Below, piece after piece: positions 44,505 to 55,479 of a DNA stretch of 64,000 nt. How positions within the stretch are numbered: position 1 is the first letter of the stretch; every line of letters begins with the position of its first letter. The translations under genes were made by a program, and so were the position numbers. The DNA comes from Biomphalaria glabrata (lineage: Eukaryota; Mollusca; Gastropoda; Planorbidae). The DNA lies in the NCBI RefSeq assembly GCF_947242115.1, contig NC_074720.1:31720645-31784644 (forward strand), in the 5' to 3' direction. The notes below the pieces were generated by a model, which worked only from the letters and a program-made list of their open reading frames with translations, was not told the origin of the DNA and made no database searches.

Positions 44505-44738
44505 CTAGTATACTGCATCGCCATGTTCTTTTTGGTCTTCCTCTACGTCTTGTTCCCTGGGGGTTCCACTCTAAGGCCTGTCTAGCTCTAAGAGTGTGGC
44601 CAATCCATCTCCATCTAAGATCTGCACTTCTCTATATTTTTCTGTCCACTCATCTCCCACAATTAGGTGTTTTCTACTTTGTCGCACCAGTGTATTTTTA
44701 AGATATTTCTCAGACATCTGTTGATGAAGGTCAGAAAT
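44505..44738 (-). pseudogene. LINE fragment after the RT
   Basis: Minus strand: [20 protein letters not shown], then [17 protein letters not shown]. It is the conserved block preceding the C-terminal tail of RTE/CR1-like LINEs and belongs to the same family as 9985-10310. It is interrupted precisely at a hAT terminus. Confidence 0.7.
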
Positions 44739-45752
44739 ACAGCTTAGGCACCCATAAAACTCCCGCGGAAGAACTGACTGCAATGGAAATTCTCTTTCAG
44801 GTCATAATTTGCTTTGAAGTGTGCCCTCTCTTGATGTCTTTAAAAATGATTTCAAATTTCACAATCAAAGAATCAAAATAAATGGTGTACTTTTCAACCA
44901 TTTCGCTAAAAGTCGTTTCACTTTTCAGCAAAGAACAGCTGTTTTCAATTGCTTGCCTACAGAAATGGTAAAGCTTTGTGAAAACAACCAATGGTAATAG
45001 TGCCGATGACGTCTTTCTTTCAATCTTCATTAGAAATGTTAGTTACAATGTCACAGTCATTAATATCCTTCGAATCGAGGGTCAAAAACAGTAATCCAAT
45101 AATCTTCTCAATACCTTACCCATACTAAGCCTTTCTGCTGTGGTACCCAACATCGGAAAGTTTTGTTTCCAAATCTACAAGTAAAATTCCTACTTTTCGG
45201 AACTGTATGTGGTTAAGACCCCTATAAATTTGATCACTAAGATAGCTGGGTCAACAATATGTTATAAATTCAATGCAGCTTGACTGAAACTTTCCCGTTT
45301 GAAATTTATGACTGGAATATTTTTCTTTAATTTATTAAAAAAAAAACAACTCTTTATCAGTCGAAGATCGAGCTCCATCAGTTCTTACACTCACCACCTG
45401 GTTCCAAGCCAACCAAACCCTTTCAACCCAGTTTTTCAGAGCACTTATAAATACTAGCCTGAGTTTGTGTCTTTGACTGAATGTTTCTAAATATTGCCAA
45501 TAAGAATAATCTTGTTTTATTTTAAACATTTTAGAATGGCATGCAGAGACAATGCTTCTTTAGCCTCTGCATCATAAGTGATAAGAATCAGAAGTTTCAA
45601 TAATATACCGGTATATAAAAATATTTAAAATTATTGTATTTTTAAATATATTTGCATTTTTTTAATAATCTTTGGGCACACCTGATTTCTGTTTTGACCG
45701 CGGGCCGCATAAAACACTAAGGCGGGCCGCGGCCGTAATTTGCCCACCCCTG
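44739..45752 (-). pseudogene. hAT transposase remnant, copy 2
   Basis: Right terminus GTAATTTGCCCACCCCTG at 45752. The minus strand reads NWVERVWLAWNQVVSVRTDG, then ARSSTDKE, the same block as copy 1, with stops elsewhere. Colinear with copy 1 over about 1 kb. It abuts the gag region of the LTR element, into which it seems to have inserted. Confidence 0.7.
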
Positions 45753-47012
45753 ATCTAGACAATAAGAATGTCCATTTGTCTTCAGGGTATTCCAGTTCCC
45801 TTATTTCTATTTCAAACTTTTTCAGAAAAATGTCAATGTCCATTTTGTCTGGGTTGAATAGCGCACCTTTATACTTTGCCTGTTTATTCCCTTTAGTGTC
45901 CCTCTTTCTTTTATCACTCTCTTTTTCTTGGTTTTTTTTTTCCCGCTGTCTCTTTTTCCAACGCCAATCTCTCTCTTTCAATAGCAACTTATTCGTTTTT
46001 CTTTTCCCTTTCATGTCAATCAATTCGTTTTTCTTTTCCTTTTTTTAATAGCAATCTTTTCGTTTTCTCTTTGCTTTCCCATGGCTAATCTCTCCTTTTC
46101 TTTTTCTCTTTCCATGGCTAATCTCTCCTTTTCTTTTTCTCTTTCCATGGCTAATCTCTCCTTTTCTTTTTCTCTTTCCATTGCTAATCTCTCCTTTTCT
46201 TTTTCTCTTTCCATTGCTAATCTCTCCTTTTCTTTTTTTCTTTCAATTGCTAATCTCTCCTTTTCTTTTTCTCTTTCCATGGCTAATCTCTCCTTTTCTT
46301 TTTCTCTTTCCATGGCTAATCTCTCCTTTTCTTTTTCTCTTTCCATGGCTAATCTCTCCTTTTCTTTTTCTCTTTCCATGGCTAATCTCTCCTTTTCTTT
46401 TTCTCTTTCCATGGCTAATCTCTCTTCTTTTTCTCTTTCCATGGCTAATCTCTCCTTTTCTTTTTCTCTTTCCATGGTTAATCTCTCTTCTTTTTCTCTT
46501 TCCATGGCTAATCTCTCCTTTTCTTTTTCTCTTTCCATGGCTAATCTCTCCTTTTCTTTTTCTCTTTCCATGGCTAATCTCTCCTTTTCTTTTTCTCTTT
46601 CCATGGCTAATCTCTCCTTTTCTTTTTCTCTTTCCATGGCTAATCTCTCTTCTTTTTCTCTTTCCATGGCTAATCTCTCCTTTTCTTTTTCTCTTTCCAT
46701 GGTTAATCTCTCTTCTTTTTCTCTTTCCATGGCTAATCTCTCCTTTTCTTTTTCTCTTTCCATGGCTAATCTCTCCTTTTCTTTTTCTCTTTCCATGGCT
46801 AATCTCTCCTTTTCTTTTTCTCTTTCCATGGCTAATCTCTCCTTTTCTTTTTCTCTTTCCATTGCTAATCTCTCCTTTTCTTTTCCTCTTTCCATGGCTA
46901 ATCTCTCCCTCTCCATTAACCTTTCTTGAACGTATTTTCTTAGTTCCGATCCTTCAAGATCCAACAATCTCTCCTCTTCCTTCAACTCTGCTACCTCAGC
47001 CTTGTCCGCCAT
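45753..47012 (-). CDS. gag-like protein with long charged repeat (fossil)
   Basis: Starts MADKAEVAELKEEERLLDLE, then SELRKYVQERLMERERL. It continues as more than twenty copies of an 11- (sometimes 9-) residue unit ERLAMEREKEK, and then a capsid-like start, FNPDKMDIDIFLKKFEIEIR, then EYPEDKWTFLLSR. The latter is the gag core of a mollusc Ty3/gypsy family. Alternating Glu and Arg/Lys without hydrophobic positions predicts a single alpha-helix rather than a classical coiled coil. The repeat is a 33-bp tandem array (46070-46920), so its length should vary between copies. The element is incomplete. Confidence 0.75.
46070..46920. repeat. 33-bp coding tandem array
   Basis: About 26 units such as CCATGGCTAATCTCTCC plus a T-rich part; a few are 27 bp. 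Multiples of three keep all frames of the array open on both strands, so the plus-strand frames are artefacts. Confidence 0.92.
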
Positions 47013-47500
47013 TGTCTATTATTAATAGCCGAGTCATATCTTGTCGCTAGATCTAGACTGTAATATCTCTACTGTCTGTTGACAGGAGACCCACTATGTA
47101 TAGAGGAATACGTGGGTTTTACCTTTACGTTGGGCGCCACTTGTTACGTCTTATTACATAATGAGACTCTTTAGCGATTCAACAACACCAAAACGACAAA
47201 ATCATAGTTTGGAAATACTTTAATCTTAGTTCACACTGTAAGCACTATATTGTTTCTATTCCTACATTTGGGTACTTCCCAAGCTTTCCACACGCATTCG
47301 CACCATTCCACATATACATTACGATGCGCACGTAACAGCTGATTAAGATTACTAAATATAATTTCTTTGACTTCCTGTAGGTGCAGGGAAAAAGGAATGT
47401 CCTGTTGAGTAAGATTTGACTGTGATTCCATAATTAGAGGCTGTTTGGAGTATTCAAATATTTCAAATCTTCTGTATTTTAAAAACATTTTACATACTAT

Positions 47501-47589
47501 TTGGTGTAATAGAACAATGTAATCCCTATCCTTGTGAAATCAGCAAACAGGTTTCGCATGGACTTCTTTTCATTGCAGAATGATTGTCA
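47501..47589. other. No feature seen
   Basis: Short AT-rich stretch. Confidence 0.3.
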
Positions 47590-47850
47590 CAGTTTTTCAT
47601 ACATTGTACAAATTGTACATTTCACTTTCACCTTACCCTTAGTCTGTTGAACCGTTGGAGCACCACACAAAGTCTGTTGACCGTCTTTCTTCATTCCTCT
47701 CTGTCTTTTGCTTTGGATAGAATTTCTTTTAATTACATTTCTGTCCATTATTTTATATTGTCTTCCCATGAGTTTCTATGTCTGCCTCTTCTCCTTTTTC
47801 CTGGTATTGTTCCCTGAATGAAGGTCTTTGCGAGCCTTGTGATATGGCTA
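47590..47850 (-). pseudogene. LINE C-terminal tail
   Basis: Minus strand: TFIQGTIPGKRRRGRHRNSW, then EDNIK, ILSKAKDREE, KTVNRLCVV and QRFNRLR. It is the end of a LINE polyprotein (GKRRRGRxxxxWEDNIKEW and the DRExWRK tail), with stops. Same family as 7690-7870. Confidence 0.7.
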
Positions 47851-48239
47851 TAAGCATGAACAGCTCTTGAATTAGAAATGCCTTACATTTGGAAATTCCC
47901 TTTTAAGAACGCGATCGTTCTTTCAACATTGATGTTGGCTCTAGATCTGGACCTTGTTCTCAAGCCAAACTAACATTTCTTTCATTTTCTACTTTGAACA
48001 AATATAACGGTCAGAGTTTTTCCCAGTGTAGCTAGCTAGCTTGTAAGTCTATTTTAGCGACATACTTCAACTTTTAAATATGCAAGAAAATCGTTAGAGC
48101 CGTTTTTTGATATCCGTGAACTTACAAAAACATTTTTGACGGTACAATTTTTTTTATTTAAAACGAATAGCTATTCTTAGAAAATTGGTAAGGTGATTGT
48201 TAATTAGGAGCATTGCAGTACAGCCAGAAACATTTTAGA
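47851..48239. other. No gene seen
   Basis: AT-rich intron sequence. Confidence 0.35.
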
Positions 48240-48400
48240 AAGCTTATATCCACTCATTCTGTCTGGCTGGTCAAAAGTGTAAACACGTTATTTCTCCCAC
48301 ACCCATTCTCGGATCAAGTCGAAACTTCGCATAATTTTTTTTTATTGTCATAGACAAAAAATGAATTAATGAAAAATAACAAAGGGAGTTTGTGTTATGA
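48240..48400 (-). repeat. Repeat D2, minus copy
   Basis: Complement of the D2 body: CACGTTATTTCTCCCACACC, then CTCGGATCAAG, then AACTTCGCA. Confidence 0.65.
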
Positions 48401-48557
48401 CACAAACTCAGAGGCGGCCCTCATCGAATTCACCAATGGACCAGGAATATTCAAGCCATAGTCTTCTTTTGATCGTTAAAAGTAATACATTTTTTTAATT
48501 CATTGAAATTTTTTACCGTTTGCTTGTCACTTGTTTCCTTTTTTTCTTTCATCATAG

Positions 48558-48743
48558 CTAAAGGAGCGAGACTTGGAGTCTTCAAAGGGGCTGAGAAAAT
48601 GACTATACTCAAGAGGAAGGGAGCATCTGCGTATAGACACATATGGATTGGTCTAGATGATATAAAAACCGAGGGCACCTTTGTCTGGCATGACGGAACT
48701 ATTCTCCCCCCTTCTGAATATAGACCTTTGTATTTTGCTGAAA
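48558..48743 (+). CDS. C-type lectin-like gene, exon 3 (core of lectin fold)
   Basis: 186 bases between acceptor CATCATAG and donor GAAA|GTAAGG, phase 1 at both ends. It encodes AKGARLGVFKGAEKMTILKR, KGASAYRHIWIGLDDIKTEG and TFVWHDGTILPPSEYRPLYF followed by AE. GARLxVFKxAEKM is the strand and helix after the first core cysteine. WIGLDD is the conserved WIGL motif. EGTFVWHDG is the WxDG loop approach to the long loop where calcium and sugar would bind. Extracellular recognition is the family role; sugar specificity cannot be read because the calcium-site motifs (EPN/QPD and WND) should lie in the next exon and are not seen. Confidence 0.85.
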
Positions 48744-49002
48744 GTAAGGAATACGATAATAAGATAATTTATTTCACTTCAACTCAATATTTAAATAATG
48801 CTTGTAATGATTTTGAATAAATAGATCAATGTTGTGAATGTGATTTTGGTGAGTGTGCGCGTGTGCGTGTGTGTGTGGAATAATTATGTCTCTCTCTTAA
48901 GTTACGCCCTGTCGCGTACAGTCCAGAGGGTAACGCGAGGTCAGGAATGCAGAGGGTCCTGTGACATAACAACAAACTATTTGCTATCTCAACTGCCCAC
49001 AG
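48744..49002. other. Intron 3 of the lectin gene
   Basis: 259 bases starting GTAAGG and ending CAACTGCCCACAG; contains a short (GT)n run. Confidence 0.5.
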
Positions 49003-49031
49003 GTGACTGTCTTGTCTTAAGATGTCATTAA
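49003..49031 (+). CDS. C-type lectin-like gene, possible last exon
   Basis: After acceptor CTGCCCACAG the phase-1 join gives SDCLVLRCH and a stop. A poly(A)-type AATAAA overlaps the stop. DCLVL resembles the (E)DCV block that follows the long loop in lectin domains. The usual remainder, about 25 residues with WND and the last core cysteines, is absent. The protein would be 156 residues with an incomplete fold. Either the gene has decayed, or another exon is used that I could not place. Confidence 0.4.
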
Positions 49032-49539
49032 TAAATATTAAGTTGTCAAGGTATTTAAAATGTAATTTAGTTTGTAATGTGCGTGTAATTTAGATTGTAA
49101 TGTGTGTGTGTGTTATAATTAATTTATAATTTCATATTAATTAATAAATAAATCAGTCCCAAGGTTCAGCCTAACAGACACACTATGCACACCCAGTTGT
49201 ACATAAATTAATAAACGATGTGTATGATGATTTATAATTAAACTATAAATTTTATCCAATGAGATTTATACAATGAAATGGCATATGACTAATATTAATA
49301 ATAAATTAATACAAGTATATATAGCAAGATGTGGTTCAATTAAATAGTATTTTAAAAAATAGTATTGGCCTCATCAATGTTCCATTTCAAGATAAAGATT
49401 CTGTAATCAGGTGCAGTGTACTTCATAGACGAATGTTTATGGTAATAAAGTATCTTCTAGCGAAGGCGAATGTTCACCAACAATGAAGATAACCAGAGTT
49501 CAGGGTAGCACCAAAACTCACAAGGTCACAATGTAACAT
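49032..49539. other. No gene seen
   Basis: AT-rich 3' flank of the lectin gene. Confidence 0.4.
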
Positions 49540-49660
49540 CAAGACTGAATGTAGAAACTTGAAATCTGGAATCTGAAATCTGGATCTTGAAACTTGAAAC
49601 TTGAAACGAAACCTGAGACTCGAAACCTGAAACCCCAGACTTGAAACCTAAAACTTGAAA
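49540..49660. repeat. Degenerate short tandem repeat
   Basis: Repeated GAAACTTGAAA/GAAACCTGAAA/GAATCTGAAATC units of 7-14 bases. Confidence 0.8.
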
Positions 49661-50672
49661 CACTATAGAAAAACAAATAATAGATTCTTCTAATCTAATT
49701 ACAAAATACAAATACGACCGAATCCAAATTAAAATAACTTTACAATGTGAAATAAAACTCACCCTAAACAAGGGTCAAATAATCCTTCAAGAATATATTC
49801 CAAGGCCAACGCTAAGGCTATCCAATAACGAAGACAGAAGGAGAACTCAGGAATTAAAAAGATACAACCTGCATCGAGCAATATGGCATGAATGCACCAA
49901 ACGAATAAGAAGAAAAGTTTTGACGTCATGTGAAAAATTACGACGACGCAACAAGGGGAGAATACTAATACTGCACAAGAATAAAATAGCACAAATGACG
50001 TCATCGCCTATTGATGAAAGCGACGCTATTAGATAGTGAACATTTTTTTTTACTATACAACTAAATAGATAGTTGCGACAGTGAAGTTGCAAGTCAGTAT
50101 TGAGACCTATAATGAATGGCCTCGGTTGAACGGATAGGTCTAATTGTTGAAGGTTGGGATAGAAAAGTGTTGCCGGAGCTGGACGAGTTTGTTTCGTTGA
50201 TGAGATATTTGTGGAAGTTGACATGCAATACAAACAGAAAGTCATCACAGTCGTCAAGATCTAAAGAGTAGAAATATTTTGTTTGACATTTTATAGGGGA
50301 AGGAGTGGGGATTGATTTGTAAAGGTCTCTACTTTTATTGAAACAAAAATAATCTAAATGTTTTTGTTTTCCAAAAAGTAATGGAAGTTATAGTCAGACG
50401 TAATTCTGAATTATTTTTATTCTAATAAGCATATCTAAGTTAAATCTCTATATTGCAATGAATGCCTCACCTTATCACGAACTCTCTGACAATTGATTCG
50501 CATTGTATCCCTCTCGGTCCCTCTCTTTCTCTCCTTATAACTGTCCCTCTCTTTTTTTCTCTCTCTCTCTCACTTTCACCTTCTCTTTCATCTACCTGCC
50601 CTAAAGCCACACTGTGACTCCGGACCAATACGTTCCGCCAAGATCTGCACCCGCTTTAGTATTACTCTAGAG
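49661..50672. other. No gene seen
   Basis: No splice-supported exon; (TC)-rich stretch at 50515-50590. Confidence 0.4.
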
Positions 50673-50863
50673 CAGGGGTTCTCAACCTGTGGGTCCTTAA
50701 GGGGTCGATTGACGATTTGCCAGAGGGTCGCCTAAGACCATCGAAACTATGGATTTGTATTGTCTATTCTTCTATTGCTGTATCTGTGTGTGGGAGGAGG
50801 GTCGCGTCAGAGTGGGGGGATTGTAAAAAGGGGTCGACGAGCTTAAAAGGTTGAGAACCGCTG
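50673..50863. mobile_element. hAT MITE
   Basis: 191 bp with inverted ends CAGGGGTTCTCAACC and GGTTGAGAACCGCTG, flanked by a perfect, palindromic 8-bp duplication CTCTAGAG. Contains GGGTCG-type blocks but no coding. Complete non-autonomous copy. Confidence 0.93.
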
Positions 50864-50934
50864 CTCTAGAGTCTAGCATAAGTCTTTCCAACTATGCTAA
50901 GCAGTGAAATGTCTCTATAATTGTTACAATAAGA

Positions 50935-51060
50935 GAGGTCACCTTTATTTTTTTATAAATTGTAACTATGTTTGATTTTCAGCGGCCAACGAAAGGGGAA
51001 AAGACGCTATTAATTTTGTGTGGAATGTCTGTTCGTCTGTCCGTCTCTTTCATTCTTAGG
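50935..51060 (+). repeat. Repeat D1, truncated
   Basis: AAGAGAGGTCACCTTTATTT, then CAGCGGCCAACGAAAGGGG, then GACGCTATTAATTTTGTG, as in 52405-52640. Confidence 0.75.
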
Positions 51061-51894
51061 TTCTCTATTGTTTCTTTGATGTTTGTTGTTGGATTGAATG
51101 TGTTTACATTGCATTACCATAACGAGCTTTGCTTAATTCTCTAGACCGACCAGATAATGTTAATGGCGCGGACTGTGTTCATTATTCCAGAGATTTAATG
51201 TTGCTGGACGACCATCCATGCCAGTATACATATAACCACGTGTGTGAGAAACTGATTTCATAAATTTATGTTCGACAATATATATATAGAATGAAATAAA
51301 GCTGTACCAATCTCAAACGATAAAGATCAAGTTATATTTGTGTAATCATCGACTGTCCTTTGTTAACATGCCTGTCTGTCTTGTTTTAGTTTATAACAAA
51401 TGTATTTGTGGACATGTCTTTGTGTCTTTTTTTTTATTTATACAAAAACATTGGTCAATGCGTTTGTCTGCCAATTGTCATTGAATCTAAAGCTTTATTA
51501 AAACACGCCTGTCTCTTTTTGCAATACCTCTATTCAAGTCAGAACGTTATGGAACCTGGAACCAGGCAGGAACCAGCCTGGACGCTGATCCAAAAAAATA
51601 AAAAATGATTTTTCTAGAAATTTAACGGCTGATGTCTATCGCTGAGAAAAGAATTACTAACTCTTTGGCCACATGGGGAAAACTCTAGTTTTGATCGTTA
51701 TAATAAGTCGTAGGAATAATTGGAATTGATATAAAATATTAATGTAATTTATATCTTTAACTTTTTTTAAAACTAACATTGGAATAATGATTTGTCCGCC
51801 CCCTAAAGTCAGCCGCCTGCATGCAATGCACACCTTGCACAATAGGTAGCGGCGGCCCGGGCTGTATGAGCCTTTCCTATTCATCTTGGTGTCT
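51061..51894. other. No gene seen
   Basis: No exon or repeat end recognised. Confidence 0.4.
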
Positions 51895-52400
51895 AAATCT
51901 AGGTTGCTTGCAATTATTGATCACAAGTAGGTGATTCCTGCACCACGGTAAGGGTGTGGTTTCCAAAATGCATCACAGAAAATTTCTGCGACGTCTTGTG
52001 CCAGGATTTCAGTCTTGGAGAGGCTTATTGTAAGGCTAAACTATTGACAAGCAGCTGCCAAGGCATTCACTAACCTCTGCAATCCTACTCTTGATAGAGA
52101 TATGAGTGCCACATCATCGGCGAACTGTAGCTCACTAATCAAGATAGAGGTGTCTTCGTTTTGGCTTTATGACGTACGTGCCAGGTCAAAAAGATTTCCA
52201 TCGAATCTAATGTGGATACATACTCTATCTTGCAGTGATTTTAAAGAGCTGATGAGTACAACTGAAAAGAAGATGCCGAATAGTGTAGGAACCAGAACAC
52301 ATCCTTGTTTTACTCCGCTCTTGATGGAGAATGGCCTGGAGGCGGAACTGTCAAACTGTACGGTGCATTGCATTTTTTCATGAAAAGCTGACACTAGTTT
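51895..52400 (-). pseudogene. LINE reverse-transcriptase fragment
   Basis: Minus strand: FHEKMQCTVQFDSSASRPFS, then SGVKQGCVLVPTLFGIFF (RT motif B), IRFDGNLFDLARTS, then SELQFADDVALIS (motif C, FADD) and QRLVNALAAAC. This is the palm of a LINE RT of the same broad group as LINE-1, truncated at both ends and with stops after the FADD box. A D1 repeat begins immediately to the right. Confidence 0.8.
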
Positions 52401-52404
52401 TCAT

Positions 52405-52640
52405 AACAAACAGAAAGGTCACCTTTATTTTTTTTATATAAATTGTAACTATGTTTGATTTTCAGCGGCCACCGAAAGGGGAAAAGACGCTATTAGTTTT
52501 GTGTGGAATGTCTGTCCGTATGTCCCGTTTAGATCTCGTAAACTAGAAAAGATAGTGAAAATCAGACACCCTAATATTTTAGACCATTCAAAGTTCTGAT
52601 GCGACGGCTACTTTTTTTCTTTTCTGAAAGAGAAAAATCT
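52405..52640 (+). repeat. Repeat D1, fullest copy
   Basis: Contains GGCCACCGAAAGGGGAAAAG, TGTGTGGAATGTCTGTCCG and GATGCGACGGCTACTTTTT; matches 2590-2770 in complement. Confidence 0.75.
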
Positions 52641-53304
52641 AACTTTTTAAATTACTTATGCAAGCAGTTTTTTCATCAAAATACACCACTTTTACAACTA
52701 TTCACTATTAATAGTAACAAACACGGGAGGCTCTTAAGAAGGGGCACTATAACCTACCATATTTGTAACATTTTATGCAAATAGTTGTAGATTTTTTTGT
52801 CAAAAATTTACATTTGTATTGCTAAGTTATGTAAGTTCTATCATATTATTTACTACATTTATGTGTACCTCCAGGGCGCTGCTCGGCAGGCGACCTGATT
52901 ACACTGTGACATAATCAGAATTTGTTTTCTATTATTCCTTTCATATTGTGTTATTGTGTTTCAGGGAATAAAAGTGTTTATTGTTTTTTGGACTAATTTA
53001 TAAGTGTGCATGTTAAAAATCAGAGAAAGAGGGAGTTGATATAAGCTTTGTGAAAATCATCTCAACCTATTTAACACAGACATCTTTCAAATGTCAAAGA
53101 AACTAATCAAGAGGGGGGGGCAAGCAATGGTTAATGGGAAGTATTACCCTGTAGAGCATTAGTACCATTGCCACCCGCCTGCATATACATATATTATTTA
53201 AAATTGAAACAGATCCATATACACATTTCATATTTCATTTTTCCTCTTGACCAGGGAAATGAAACTAAATTCAAAAGATTTCTTTCTTTTTTTCTTTATA
53301 GCGA
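52641..53304. other. No gene seen
   Basis: AT-rich; GATATAAGCTTTG at 53038 is a relic of repeat D2. Confidence 0.35.
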
Positions 53305-53535
53305 ACACATATTATTATTATAGCTTTTATATAGCGATACTTTCACGCTTATAGCATGCTCAGAGCGCTTTTGGTCCAATCTCATATGTGGAACAGTAGG
53401 GGGGGGGGAGGGGGTATCTAGGAGTTGGTTTTCCGTGCTGCCTTTAGGCGAACCTCGAGCCCCCTTCTAGGTAGCCAAGCCAAGTTCAAGCGCACTTGGC
53501 CTCTCGACCACGCTTCCCAAGTAACGAGATTATCG
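53305..53535 (-). repeat. SINE-B, minus copy
   Basis: The minus strand opens with a tRNA-like head (AGAGGCCAAGTGCGCTTGAA, then GGGCTCGAGGTTCGCC as B box) and ends ATAAAAGCTATAATAATAAT. Plus copy at 60830-61060. Confidence 0.75.
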
Positions 53536-53569
53536 TCAACAATCATGGCTCTAGCAGCAAACTGTTAAC

Positions 53570-54370
53570 CAACTATAAATGTAACATTAGTTCTGTATAA
53601 TATTATTTGCAATACCAGGAACAAAAGTCAGATTATTTGCAGACGATTGCATTATATAACAATTAAAAAAAACACAAGATACAGAAATTCTACAAAGAGA
53701 ATTAGATGAATTACAGAATGGGAACCAAGTTGGAGCATGTCTTTCCACCCAGAAAAATGTTAGTTATTAAGAGTAACAAAAAAAAAAAAACAACATAAAG
53801 CAAATTAATTTCACTTATCTTATTTTTGATAAACAGTAACACAGACTAAAACGCTAAATACCTAGGTGTTATAATAAATGAAAAATTGTCATAGAATCCA
53901 CATATTGATGAAACTATCCAAAAAATCAAAGCATTAGGGTTTATTAAAAGAAATTTCTATAAATCAAATAAGAACATAAAACTAAAATGTTATTTAACCT
54001 TGGTTATGCCAATAATAGAATAAGCCTCATTTATTTCGGACCCCTCAACTCAAGAAAACATTAAGAAACCGTAACAGACACAAAATAGAGCAGTGACAGT
54101 CATAACAAACGAATATTAACATCTGACTAGAGTAACACCTTTAGTAAAATCACTAAATTTTAAAAATATTTCAGGATAGAAAACTCAAAAGTAAAGTAGC
54201 AATTACACATAAAACACTCAACCATTATCTTCAAATACAAAAACAAAATCTAATAAAATACTTAGAAAGACACAAAGATAAAGGCACATTCATCGTTCCA
54301 TAGGCTAGACTAGATGAATGACGCGTAGGAAGTAATCTTCTTTTTTGAAGTAACTTCTGTATAAGACAAG
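53570..54370 (+). pseudogene. LINE RT fragment, Jockey/CR1-like
   Basis: Reads RLFADDCII (catalytic motif), TEILQRELDELQ, KYLGVIINEKLS, HIDETIQKIKALGFIKRNFY and then KSNKNIKLKCYLTLVMPIIE, followed by TQNRAVTVITNEY. This is the RT palm, thumb and the region after it in Jockey/CR1-type LINEs. Many stops and frameshifts. Its 3' tail (ATGACGCGTAG, then CTTCTTTTTTGAAG) equals that of 56255-56545, so both belong to one family; this copy lacks the final residues present there. Confidence 0.75.
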
Positions 54371-54789
54371 TACATAACATTATAAAAATACTTTTTAACT
54401 TTAGGGCATCTGTTGGTGGTTTATATATATGGTATAGCAATATGATCCAAGAGAAACGTGAACTATTATCGGTTGTCTGTGTACACCAATTCTTTCAAAA
54501 ACTAGGTAAGAACAATTGCATCAGGAAACAGTATTGAGACCACTATTACCACTATTGAGAAAAATGGATAAAACAACTGGCTTTATGACCGTGAAGGCTT
54601 TGAGCAATTTCAATTTGATATCTTCCAGTTTTAGTTGTTTTGGTAATAGTTTTAAGGTTCCCACTAAGTGCTGGAATAAGTAGTAGTCTAAATGATACAG
54701 ATTTTTGAAGAGACGAGAAGACAAGTTTTACATGTCTAGAACTTACAAACTGTAAATCGAGATGGTTAGGACTATCAAATACCGTGTGA
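54371..54789. other. No gene seen
   Basis: No feature recognised. Confidence 0.35.
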
Positions 54790-55225
54790 TTATGAAAAGA
54801 GTTGAGCCGAATTTAAGGCTCTTCCAACTCTAGGAGTGCAAGCCTGCTTGAACAAACCGTTCTGTCTGGAAGAGGTCCAAGTCAATGTCTAGGAACAACA
54901 TTGCTATTACCAATGTATCTGGCACTTCGTGCGCATGGACTAGAATACATGACCGAAGACCGAGCACACCGGGAACCCCCACCATGTTCCTATGTTTTAC
55001 CGTGCAGGACTCGCCATTAGTGTAACGGTCCCTTGAGGAACGGCGCATGGATTATCGACAGGGACGTGAAAGCTCTCTTTCAGCTCCGCTCCGTGCAATG
55101 GGAAAGCTCTCGCATTCCCTTGGACACTCCCACAGGAGTTTTGTTTTGCCATTCATTAAGCCTAATCACTTTCTCTAGTGATCGTTTCCACCCGAGTGCC
55201 ACGTTGAGGCAGAATAGCGTACCCG
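54790..55225. repeat. Unclassified dispersed repeat X, copy 2
   Basis: Same block order as 26440-26872 plus 32308-32400, here uninterrupted. It shows what the first copy looked like before the hAT insertion. Confidence 0.75.
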
Positions 55226-55479
55226 GGCTATCAAATACCTGATTTATTGATAGGTACCCGACAAAAGCGAAACGACAAAATAGCTATGAGAGAATAGTGA
55301 TTACAAACAAGCATTATATGTAGGTCACAGCTGGGACTGCGCAGCCACGGGAAATACTGCATTCCTCACTAATCTTCGGACTCGAAGGCTAGCCTTATTA
55401 TTATTATATAAAATACAAAAATAAATAAGAAAAAGAACTTCACATTTCAAACTAAATCTCAATACTGTAAGAATTGTTT
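55226..55479. other. No gene seen
   Basis: No feature recognised. Confidence 0.3.

Larger units (their letters stand above)
45753..47500 (-). mobile_element. LTR retrotransposon fossil, 5' part (LTR, PBS, gag start)
   Basis: On the minus strand an LTR ends at 47142 (ACA), two bases before a primer-binding site TGGCGCCCAACG (47128-47139), the tRNA-Lys type. Then comes a leader, then gag from 47012. The outer LTR boundary to the right is not resolved. gag stops at the hAT terminus at 45752; no polymerase or second LTR is in the window. This is a Ty3/gypsy-type fragment, truncated, with about one or more breaks. Confidence 0.75.
41470..48557. other. Intron 2 of the lectin gene, transposon-filled
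   Basis: 7.1 kb. It contains TA microsatellite, a tRNA-like repeat, LINE-1 3' end, two hAT copies, LINE pieces, the gag end of an LTR element and another LINE tail, each listed separately. It ends at acceptor TTTCATCATAG. Confidence 0.7.

Noticed and set aside
46081-47050. Two long plus-strand open frames (282 and 289 codons) rich in Ser/Phe/Leu
   Set aside because: Complement of the charged gag repeat. A 33-bp array keeps all frames open; no start context, domain or splice support.
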